A stretch of DNA of 64,000 nt from positions 53,460-117,459 of the forward strand of contig JAPOWQ010000062.1 of NCBI GenBank assembly GCA_026707585.1, in the 5' to 3' direction. The stretch is from Chloroflexota bacterium. Lineage in GTDB: Bacteria > Chloroflexota > UBA11872. Below the pieces are notes generated by a model, which made no database searches, was not told where the DNA came from, and saw only the letters and a list, made by a program, of their open reading frames with translations. The position numbers were made by a program, and so were the translations under genes. How positions within the stretch are numbered: position 1 is the stretch's first letter; each line of letters opens with the position of its first letter. This document shows, in pieces, positions 27,282 to 34,291 of the stretch.

Positions 27282-28988
27282 TTAGGCATCCGGGATGACC
27301 GGCAGGACTAGGTGGGAGGGGTGGGTTCGGTTGTGCAGGACGGTCTGGCGGGCGACGCGAATCTCGGAGTCGGTGGCGAGGTTGTTGCCGGTGTTGAGGT
27401 TGCGGTCGAAGCGGGGGAAGTTGGAGGAGGAGACTTCGAGGCGGATGCGGTGGCCGCGCTTGAAGACGTTGGCGGTCACGCCGACTTCGACTTCGTAGGC
27501 CTCGACGGCGCCGGGCGTGAGCAGGCTGGGCCGGTCCTGCCCATGGCGATAGCGGGCGCGGAGGATGCCGTCGCAGAGGTTCATGGCGTAGCCGGTGGGT
27601 GAGGCGTCAACGAGCTTGGCGGTCCAATCGGTGTCGAGGCCGTCGGTGGCGGCGTGCAGCACGAGCTTGATGGGGCCGATGACTTTGAGGTCCTGCTCGA
27701 GCGGGGCGGAGGTGTAGCAGAGGACGTCGTGGCGGGCTTCGACGGGGCGCTGGTCGTAGGGGCCCCAGGGCTCGATGTGGGGGGTGCAGCAGTTGGCGCC
27801 GCCGAGGGACTGGACGGGGAAGTTGGGGTCGTATTCGAAGGTGTCGGCGGGCTCGTCGCCGGGTTCGTCGAGGGAAAGTGTTCCGTCGCCGCGGACGGAG
27901 TTGGCGGCGCCGCCGGAGTGCAGGTGCCAGGGTTGCCAGTCGGTGCGGGCCAGGGGCCATTCGTGCTCGTCCTGCCAGCGGTTGGCGCCCATGACGAATA
28001 GGCGGAGGGGAGGCTCATCTGACGAGGACTCGCCGTTGCCCTTGAGCCAGCGGTCGAACCAGGCGCGTTCGAGGGCGTTGATGTTGACGACGGAGCCGGC
28101 GCCGAAGTCGATGTCGCCGCAGCGGGGGGCGCCGGGGAGGTCGGCGCCCAGGTGGTGGGGCCAGGGGCCCATGATGAGGCGGGACTGGCGGGCGGCCGCG
28201 GATCCGCCGTGGAGGCGGAGGCCGTTGAACTGGTCGAAGGCCTGGGGGGCGTAGAGGTCGTACCAGCCGCCCATGACGAAGGCGGGGACGGTGATGTCGT
28301 TCCAGTGGGGGCGGGTGTCGATGGAGGCCCAGTAGGGGTCGGTGGCCGGCATGTGGAGCCAGTCGTTCCAGAAGTCGAGGTCGCGGCCGGCGTGGCCGGG
28401 GATGTCCTGGAGCGGGAGGACGCGGCAGGTCTCGACCCAGTTTTCGAAATCGATGGACTGGGCGGTGCGGCCGTCGACGCGGAGGCCCCAGTTGATGAGG
28501 ACGCCGAGTTGAAATGCGCCGCCGGGGCGGATGAGGCCGGTGAGGTAGTCGATGCAGATGGACTGGGGGGCCAGGCAGGTGAGGCTGGGGTGGTTCAGCG
28601 GAGCGCTGAGCCACTGCACAGAACCGAGGTAGGAGCGGCCGGACATGCCGATGCGGCCGTTGCTCCAGGGCTGCTCGCTGATCCAGGCCTGCGTGTCGTA
28701 GCCGTCCTCGGGTTCGGTGACGAAGGGGGACCAGGGGCCGTCGGAGTCCCAGCGGCCGCGGACGTCCTGGATGACGCAGGCGTAGCCGTTGTCGGCCAGG
28801 GCGCGGCCTTTGCGGATGTTCTGGTAGGAGGCGTTGTTGTAGGGGGTGCGGATGAGGACGGTGGGGAGGCGCGAGTCGGGAGATTCGCCGGCGCCGCGGG
28901 GGAGGTAGACGTCGGCCGAGAGATAGACGCCGTCGCGCATGCGGACGCGGCGGTTGACCTGAACCTGGACGGCGCTGGTGGTGGGCAT
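27282..28988 (-). CDS. CocE/NonD family hydrolase (X-Pro dipeptidyl-peptidase-like)
   Basis: 568-aa serine hydrolase. The N-terminus (RVRMRDGVYLSADVYLPRG, then RTPYNNASYQN and GYACVIQDVRGRWDSDGPW) and the nucleophile motif G-R-S-Y-L-G (IGMSGRSYLGSVQWL) define the CocE/NonD family. The catalytic Asp is probably in VMGGWYDLYAPQ. The C-terminal jelly-roll (X-Pro dipeptidyl-peptidase C-terminal domain) spans roughly residues 330-560 and ends in HNRTHPSHLVLPVIP. No signal peptide is seen. Relatives cleave esters, amides or peptides. It is convergent with the threonine-synthase-like gene. Confidence 0.9.
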   Translation of the reverse strand: MPTTSAVQVQVNRRVRMRDGVYLSADVYLPRGAGESPDSRLPTVLIRTPYNNASYQNIRKGRALADNGYACVIQDVRGRWDSDGPWSPFVTEPEDGYDTQAWISEQPWSNGRIGMSGRSYLGSVQWLSAPLNHPSLTCLAPQSICIDYLTGLIRPGGAFQLGVLINWGLRVDGRTAQSIDFENWVETCRVLPLQDIPGHAGRDLDFWNDWLHMPATDPYWASIDTRPHWNDITVPAFVMGGWYDLYAPQAFDQFNGLRLHGGSAAARQSRLIMGPWPHHLGADLPGAPRCGDIDFGAGSVVNINALERAWFDRWLKGNGESSSDEPPLRLFVMGANRWQDEHEWPLARTDWQPWHLHSGGAANSVRGDGTLSLDEPGDEPADTFEYDPNFPVQSLGGANCCTPHIEPWGPYDQRPVEARHDVLCYTSAPLEQDLKVIGPIKLVLHAATDGLDTDWTAKLVDASPTGYAMNLCDGILRARYRHGQDRPSLLTPGAVEAYEVEVGVTANVFKRGHRIRLEVSSSNFPRFDRNLNTGNNLATDSEIRVARQTVLHNRTHPSHLVLPVIPDA

Positions 28989-29170
28989 GCGAGGAGTCCG
29001 AGGGGCGACGGCGTGGCCATGATAGGCGGGGGCCCTGAAGGGCCGGAGACATTCCTGGCCGCGCTCGGCCTGCCAGGGGTGTTGAAACTCCCAATAGAGA
29101 CCCTCGCAAGACCTGCCCGATTCCTACCCCCCCGCCCAACCCCTCCAGTCCTCGGATTAGGCGCCCCTCG

Positions 29171-29580
29171 TTCTCCCTCGCCCTTGAGAGACCTTTGCAA
29201 GACTCCCCGGGCTGTCCAATGCGGGGCCGCTCTTCCTCCCTCGCCCTTGAGGGAGAGGGCTGGGGTGAGGGTGGCTGCCTCCGTGAAGCAACCGGGCCAA
29301 GGCTCAGCAACCCACCAACCCGTCAGCACCTCTTCCTCCCTCGCCCTTGAGGGAGAGGGCTGGGGTGAGGGTGGCTGCCTCGGTGAAGCACCCAAGCCCA
29401 AGAGCAGCAACCCACCAACCCGTCAGCACCTCTTCCTCCCTCGCCTTTGAGGGAGAGGGCTGGGGTGAGGGTGGCTGCCACCCCCACCACCCACGCCAAA
29501 TCACCAGCAACCCGCCACCCCCGCGCCCACCTCTGGTCCCCTCTCCCCATGGGAGAGGGCTGGGGTGAGGGTCTTCCGCG
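29171..29580. repeat. Repeat array with exact 100-bp periodicity
   Basis: Four units share the core GGGAGAGGGCTGGGGTGAGG, beginning at 29251, 29351, 29451 and 29551, exactly 100 bp apart. The first three share nearly the whole unit, including CCCTCGCCCTTGAGGGAG (a short palindrome) and CCACCAACCCGTCAGCACC. A degenerate fifth piece lies near 29171. Single copies of the same core occur near 30815-30865 and 38526-38552. It fills the gap between two minus-strand genes; no convincing gene is present. Confidence 0.85.
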
Positions 29581-29594
29581 CAACCGAAAAAAAG

Positions 29595-30554
29595 CTACCC
29601 CCCGCTCAACCCCTCCCTATAAACCTCCCTCACCCGCTCAACCGCCCCCTCCGACAACCCCTCCCCCGAAGCCGCCACATTCAAATCCACCTCAAACAAA
29701 CGCATCATCCCCGCCACCACCGAAGCCACCGCTTCGTGAGCCAGCACAAACTTCAGCGCCCCTTCAGCCATCGAGCCAACCCCCGGCTCGTCTTCAAGGA
29801 ACCGCATCCGTTCAGCCTGCGCCAGCGTCGCCAGGTACTCATCCCGCGGAATCACCCCCCGCTTGTCATTCCACGCAAACTCAGTGTTCGGCGTCAGCGT
29901 CCCCGTCAGGAACCCCGAAGCCAGCGGCACCCGCGCAAACAGGCTCACACCCTTCGCCAGCATCGCCGGCATCAGTTCGTCCGCCGGCTCCTGGTTAAGG
30001 CAATTGAACGTCGTCATCAGGCACGCAATATCGTTTTCGCGCACCGCCTTCAGACCGTCCGCCATTGACCCCAGCGCCACCCCGTAATGCCTAATCTTGC
30101 CCGCCGCCCGCAGTTCTTCCATCGCCCCAAACGACTCATCCCACTCATGGTGATCCGGCGGCCGGTGCATCTGGTAGAAATCGATCGTGTCGCGCTGCAG
30201 CCGTTTCAGGCTCAGGTCACACTCCGTCAAAATCGCCTCGCGCGACAGGTTGTGGATAGGACCCGGCCCGCCCGCCACGATATGCCCGTCCGTATCCATC
30301 GGAAACGCCACCTTCGTGGCGATAATCACGTCATCCATCCCCGCAAACGCCTCGCCCAGCAGTTCCTCGCTGCGCCCCGGCCCATACACATTCGCCGTGT
30401 CGTAAAAGGTGATCCCGCGGTCATACGCATGACGCAGCACCGCCAGCGCGTCAGCGTCTGAGATATCCCCCCACTCCATCCCGCCCAGTTCCCACGTCCC
30501 AAACCCAACCTCTGAAACCTCAATCCCCGTCCGCCCAACCTCGCGATACTTCAT
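29595..30554 (-). CDS. Aldo/keto reductase family protein
   Basis: 319-aa NADPH-dependent reductase. The catalytic tetrad is visible: Asp and Tyr in ITFYDTANVYGPGRSEELLGEAF, Lys in IIATKVAF, and His in FYQMHRPPDH. It begins MKYREVGRTGIEVSEVGFGTWELGG like typical bacterial AKRs. The substrate is an unknown carbonyl or sugar. It is flanked on both sides by repeat-rich DNA. Confidence 0.92.
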   Translation of the reverse strand: MKYREVGRTGIEVSEVGFGTWELGGMEWGDISDADALAVLRHAYDRGITFYDTANVYGPGRSEELLGEAFAGMDDVIIATKVAFPMDTDGHIVAGGPGPIHNLSREAILTECDLSLKRLQRDTIDFYQMHRPPDHHEWDESFGAMEELRAAGKIRHYGVALGSMADGLKAVRENDIACLMTTFNCLNQEPADELMPAMLAKGVSLFARVPLASGFLTGTLTPNTEFAWNDKRGVIPRDEYLATLAQAERMRFLEDEPGVGSMAEGALKFVLAHEAVASVVAGMMRLFEVDLNVAASGEGLSEGAVERVREVYREGLSGG

Positions 30555-31166
30555 CTACCAACCCACCCTCCCGGTGCGCTACCTGCCCCCAGTCTCCGCC
30601 CAAACCCCACCCCCTGTCACGGCCACCAACCCTCCCGGGCGCCGCTCCTCACCCTCTCCAAGGGGAGAGGCAGGTTCGGCGTACCCGCCGAAACCGGTGA
30701 GGGGTCCCCGGGTCGCGCGCCCACCACGGTCAACCACCCCGCCCGCTCGCGTCCCCGTCTTTCGTAGGGGCGGCGTCTCTGACCCGCCCGTCTTCCGCGC
30801 ACCGCGCGTCCCTCTTTCTCCTTCGCCCTTGAGGGAGAAGGCTGGGATGAGGGTGGCTGCTACCCCCAGCACCCACGCACAACCAGCGGCAACCCACCTT
30901 CCCCCACCGCCCGCATCCAATTCTTCGTAGGGGCGGCGTCTGAGATCCGCCCGTCTTCATCCCCCTCCGCCATCCCGGCGTCCCCGGCCGTCTTCCGTAG
31001 GGGCCGCGTTTCAAACCGGCCTCTTCCGCCCCCAACCCCACCCCATCCCCCAAGACGTGCGGTGCTTCCCCGTACGGAATAAGTCCCTTCCCCATGCCCG
31101 GCCACCTCTTCACCGAATACTTCCTCACCGACGGCATCCGCCTCACCCAAGCGCTGGTTCAGCGAA
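30555..31166. repeat. Repeat-rich intergenic region
   Basis: This region holds several dispersed repeats. One at 30649-30706 (CTCTCCAAGGGGAGAGG palindrome plus a Thr/Pro-codon-like tail) recurs at 49256-49314 and inside the sulfatase at 50449-50512. A second family, variants of CGTAGGGGCGGCGTCT followed by CCGCCCGTCTTC, appears near 30765, 30925 and 30995, and reversed near 51111. A third, the 100-bp array core, is at about 30815. Apart from a short 5' relic at 31094 no gene is supported. Confidence 0.75.
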
Positions 31167-31195
31167 CATTCAACACAATTGTTGAATGCGCGTGA
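31094..31195 (+). pseudogene. Truncated 5' gene remnant at island junction
   Basis: A 33-codon ORF reading MPGHLFTEYFLTDGIRLTQA begins with codon use like the high-GC chromosome and then enters AT-rich sequence at about 31160, where it soon stops. The first 20 residues resemble the start of a larger enzyme (I recall H-L-F-T-E-Y-F-L-x-x-G-I openings in DNA methyltransferase-like proteins, not certain). The simplest reading is a gene whose 5' end survives at the junction with the AT-rich island. Confidence 0.35.
31167..31188. repeat. 9-bp-arm inverted repeat at island edge
   Basis: CATTCAACA and TGTTGAATG flank CAAT. It lies precisely where composition changes from GC-rich to AT-rich and 33 bp beyond the 3' end of the minus-strand membrane gene. 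It could be a terminator stem without T-tract or an element end. Confidence 0.4.
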
Positions 31196-31220
31196 TTACT
31201 GATAAGTTGTTCAGCACGAA

Positions 31221-31592
31221 CTAGCGATATCGACCCCTACTCCACGTCCAGCCATACTTTTCTGCAATTTCATTCCCTGTCCGGTCCATGTGGTCTGACA
31301 AACGCCGGATGTCAACGAATCCACCGCACTTTGTGCACTGTTGGACCTGGAAATGATCAGTTAAGATCAGAGAGGGGATGACGGCAATACACACTTTCCC
31401 ATCTGAATCAGTGAATTCACTGATATCAAGATGGCTGCATTCCTCCATCCTCTTTCGGTCCTGCCTCTCAGAAAAGAACCTTTTGATTCCTGGAACAAAG
31501 AAATATAGAGCACCTAGACCTACAATAACCCACCCAAGCCACGGTGCCGCAGCTATCATTGGCACCGCGACTCCGGCAAGTAAGCCTCCCAT
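31221..31592 (-). CDS. Small membrane protein with Cys-x2-Cys tail
   Basis: 123-aa protein of no family I recognise. Two hydrophobic segments fill the first 35 residues (LLAGVAVPMIAAAPWLGWVIVGLGALYFFV), followed by a basic region and a soluble tail with HLDISEF and QQCTKCGGFVDIRRLSDH, a likely metal-binding pair. Codon use is AT-richer than neighbouring chromosomal genes, which places it in the accessory island. A nearby small coiled-coil gene lies upstream on the same strand. Confidence 0.6.
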   Translation of the reverse strand: MGGLLAGVAVPMIAAAPWLGWVIVGLGALYFFVPGIKRFFSERQDRKRMEECSHLDISEFTDSDGKVCIAVIPSLILTDHFQVQQCTKCGGFVDIRRLSDHMDRTGNEIAEKYGWTWSRGRYR

Positions 31593-31633
31593 CGAACATT
31601 TCCCCCGTTTAGTCGGTCAGACTAATCCGCAGT

Positions 31634-31990
31634 CTAGAGCCGCTCAAGTACTTGCGGTGCAGCTATGCCCCGCGTGTGTCGGCTTGGTCGTAATTCATCC
31701 TTGTGCTTTTGCAGGCGATCAATCAAGAAGTCAATTGTCTCAATTTGCTCAGCTTGTAGCTGTAAGTTCTTCAAATTCGATCTTACTGTTCCAAGCACCG
31801 TGCCAGTACGTTCAACATCGGATACAAAGCTCTTTACGGCATCGGCCCTTGCACTTCGAAGATTGTTGATTCCAACGTCGATCGAAGTTCCCAAGTCGCG
31901 CATTGATGTCTCCTCCTCCATGCCGGCTTCTCCCATTTCATAAAACCAAGAGAATCGACCATGATGAGTTGAATCACTGTCATCTGCCAT
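31634..31990 (-). CDS. Small coiled-coil protein, unknown
   Basis: 118-aa protein, mainly helical, with a heptad-like central section (NNLRSARADAVKSFVSDVERTGTVLGTVRSNLKNLQLQAEQIETIDFLIDRLQKHKDEL). No known domain or catalytic motif is visible. ATG 31990 was chosen over 32014 because it gives a hydrophilic start (MADDSDSTHHG). It shares strand and AT-rich composition with the HEPN gene upstream and the membrane gene downstream. Confidence 0.5.
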   Translation of the reverse strand: MADDSDSTHHGRFSWFYEMGEAGMEEETSMRDLGTSIDVGINNLRSARADAVKSFVSDVERTGTVLGTVRSNLKNLQLQAEQIETIDFLIDRLQKHKDELRPSRHTRGIAAPQVLERL

Positions 31991-32386
31991 TATATGTGTG
32001 TGAACCGCTCGCATGTTGGCAACGGCGCGCCGGTTGGTGGCAGAACGGAGGTCGCGCCGTGACGAACCTTAGGAAGCCTCACGCCGCGTCCGAGTCGTCG
32101 AGCTATCAGCCACTGGTTCATCGACGCCAGACTCTCGTGCGAGCACCGGCCGATGAACGTGCAGGCAGGCCCTGTGCACTTCGCAGTTGGCCCGCTCTTT
32201 CGGCGTTGCATCCTCACGCCGTGGGTACCAGACCAGCAGAACCGAATTGCGGCGCCGTCGACCGGTTGGGCCATCAACTGGTCATTGGCCCCTGTGACGC
32301 TGGTGACGCGAGACTTGTCTACTTCGATCGTTGAAGTAATCACGCCAAGCTCTCGATCTGTTACCCATCATGCGCTGCGGCAAGAG
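31991..32386. other. Island spacer without a confident gene
   Basis: About 400 bp between the HEPN gene and the small coiled-coil gene. A 117-aa minus-strand frame (31990-32343) and short plus-strand frames exist, but none has a family signature or clear ribosome binding site. Confidence 0.4.
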
Positions 32387-33352
32387 CTACAGCAGCTGCG
32401 TTGCATTCGACCGATACTTTACGATACTGCGTAACGTGATAATGGAAAGCATAGTCGAGGCTAGAGCCGCTTCAACCGACATCGTCCATGGCCGCCCGGT
32501 ATCAAGATCCACCGCGTGGCCCGTGGCGTTTCGTAGCCCACCAATCGCCTTGACCACGTCAACATGACGAGTCGTAACTTCACCGCCTGACTTTAGCTCT
32601 TCAACTAGCTTACCTATGCCTGTCGGAAGCCGCTGTTTCGACGATGTGTCACGTAAAACCGAGGCTAGAAGCGCTTCGACCGCCTGGGCTGAGCGATCAA
32701 TCGCCTTCTCTGCATCATTCTCGAATGTCCTCAACGAGTCGGCAACATCCGAGAATGGCACAGATCGCTGAGCCAGCTCGGGTACAACATCGGCCCCCAG
32801 CCGGCTCATTGTGAATAGTTTCGCAGAAAAGTCCTCCTCAAGGGAAGCGCGGAGCTTCTCGACGAACCCTAGAGTCGCCAACGTCCATTGAGTGGACGAG
32901 ATAGTGGGTGTCTTGTTTCCTCCTTCGAGTATCCCGCTAAATGATCCCCATCTATAGAACGTCCGACGAACTGATTCCGATGCATTGGAGATTTCGAACT
33001 CCACACAAGTCTTCCTTGCTGCTCCTACAGCAGAGTCTCCTGCGGAAATCCAAAAGGCGAAATACATAAAGGGGATAAAATCCTGCAGACGAAGCCTGAA
33101 CAGAAGCGGCCATCCGTCTATGCTTGACGTCTCTAATTCGGATGGCCCGACGTATCTATGGCCTGCGTTCTTGTCTTCCTCAATGAAGCCGAGCAATTTG
33201 GCCGAAGCTATAACACGATTGGTATAGGATGCTGTAGAGTCAAGGATCTTTCGGTAATCTTGCGCTGTCGGACTGCGCCGACTTCGGGCTGTGAACTGAG
33301 CAATCTCGATTATTCGTTCAGGTGACGCGTCAGCTATTTGCATCGTGTCCAT
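32387..33352 (-). CDS. HEPN-domain protein (candidate RNase effector)
   Basis: 321-aa protein. The last 80 residues resemble the abortive-infection C-terminal/HEPN-like domain: HVDVVKAIGGLRNATGHAVDL contains R-N-A-T-G-H (R274 and H279 from ATG 33352), the R-N-x3-H signature of HEPN ribonucleases. The preceding helices (DAEKAIDRSAQAVEALLASVL) fit the bundle. The N-terminal part has a winged-helix-like stretch (TAQDYRKILDSTASYTNRVIASAKLLGFIEED) that may sense a signal. ATG 33343 is an alternative start. It overlaps the upstream DUF5343-like gene by 23 nt, so they are coupled. An abortive-infection effector role is inferred from motif and context. Confidence 0.75.
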   Translation of the reverse strand: MDTMQIADASPERIIEIAQFTARSRRSPTAQDYRKILDSTASYTNRVIASAKLLGFIEEDKNAGHRYVGPSELETSSIDGWPLLFRLRLQDFIPFMYFAFWISAGDSAVGAARKTCVEFEISNASESVRRTFYRWGSFSGILEGGNKTPTISSTQWTLATLGFVEKLRASLEEDFSAKLFTMSRLGADVVPELAQRSVPFSDVADSLRTFENDAEKAIDRSAQAVEALLASVLRDTSSKQRLPTGIGKLVEELKSGGEVTTRHVDVVKAIGGLRNATGHAVDLDTGRPWTMSVEAALASTMLSIITLRSIVKYRSNATQLL

Positions 33353-34100
33353 CCGAGCGTTCTGGATCAAGTAGTGTGACGAGTAGGTCGCGAACCTCTC
33401 GCACCAGCTCCGGCGAACTCGAAGCGTCAATGCGAATATTTAAGACTTGGGCCAGGACACCGAATCTGTCAAGCTGTTGAGGCGATTCAGCGTTTGCCGT
33501 TTTGAGATGAACAGTCTGGGCGTCTTCCTGGGTTGAGGAGCTGTCTTCATTAGAACTTTGACCAGCTTTTCGGGCTCCACCGCTAATCCGTGCAGGACGT
33601 TTCTTTACCGTTTGCCTGGAAGATGATTCCCTGGTGGGCTCCAGTCGATTTGCCACCTCGACGTTACCCGATAGTCGCACTAGCCAGACGAAGGTCTTCC
33701 GTGCGTTCGCCCGCGCAGCTTCCCCTTGTTGCATGTGGACGGTCACATATTCGTCTAGCTCGTCAAAGGAGAAACCGTCTTCTTGGGCTCGAGGCCAAAG
33801 AAACGGATAGCAGGAGTCGAGTGCCTTGAGGGCGGCTTTGTGCGAGTCAGGACCCGTGCCGCGCAGGCTCTTGCCTAGTGCCGTGAAGCCGTCATCCTCG
33901 TCAGTGAAGAGAAATGACTTGAAGCAACGACGAACGCCAGACCAGCTGCCCTGAGCAACGCCGGCTCGCTTGAGCAAGGCATCGTCGAGCATGTCAGGCA
34001 TTGCCCCTCGCCTGACTTCCTGCAGCACAGCGTCCAGATGCTGAGGAGAGTAGGCGTATGGAAATGAATCCTGTGGGGAGGAATCCGAATCTGCGGTCAT
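33330..34100 (-). CDS. DUF5343-like protein
   Basis: 256-aa protein. The N-terminal 120 residues (SFPYAYSPQHLDAVLQEVRRGAMPD, LTR-like helices, then a FTALGKSLRG turn) resemble the DUF5343 winged-helix-like domain from memory. A Ser/Arg-rich linker (ESSSRQTVKKRPARISGGARK) leads to a C-terminal helical segment. ATG 34100 was chosen; the frame runs upstream to 34193 across the promoter palindrome. It is coupled to the HEPN gene downstream. A regulatory or adaptor role in the putative defence operon is inference. Confidence 0.6.
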   Translation of the reverse strand: MTADSDSSPQDSFPYAYSPQHLDAVLQEVRRGAMPDMLDDALLKRAGVAQGSWSGVRRCFKSFLFTDEDDGFTALGKSLRGTGPDSHKAALKALDSCYPFLWPRAQEDGFSFDELDEYVTVHMQQGEAARANARKTFVWLVRLSGNVEVANRLEPTRESSSRQTVKKRPARISGGARKAGQSSNEDSSSTQEDAQTVHLKTANAESPQQLDRFGVLAQVLNIRIDASSSPELVREVRDLLVTLLDPERSDGHDANS

Positions 34101-34149
34101 ACGGAATGGCCCTTCTGATACGTGCGACCAGTGATTGCTGTCAGTGTCT

Positions 34150-34178
34150 ACCGTACCTGACCATACCCGTATGGTCAA
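34150..34178 (-). promoter_or_regulatory. Promoter with 20-bp palindromic operator
   Basis: On the minus strand TTGACC (complement of 34173-34178) and TACGGT (complement of 34150-34155) are separated by 17 bp. Between them lies the perfect palindrome TGACCATAC-CC-GTATGGTCA (34158-34177), overlapping the -35 box. The position, 50-78 bp upstream of the DUF5343-like start, fits a repressor-controlled promoter for the two-gene DUF5343/HEPN unit. Confidence 0.65.
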
Positions 34179-34291
34179 GTGGTTCCTCGTCAATGCACGG
34201 GTGGACCGCGCTCTGCGGCGCGGATTCAGGTGCGGAAGCTGTGCGGTGGATCTTCGTAGCGGCGGGACGCGAATAGTTGTACCCGCAATGG

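Noticed and set aside
28152..29450. 432-codon plus-strand frame opposite the CocE-type gene
   Set aside because: Val/Gly/Asp-rich antisense translation that ends within the repeat array; no domain is visible.
29231..29480. Possible CRISPR array
   Set aside because: Units are 100 bp and similar along nearly their full length. There are no short identical repeats separated by unique spacers, and no cas genes are nearby.
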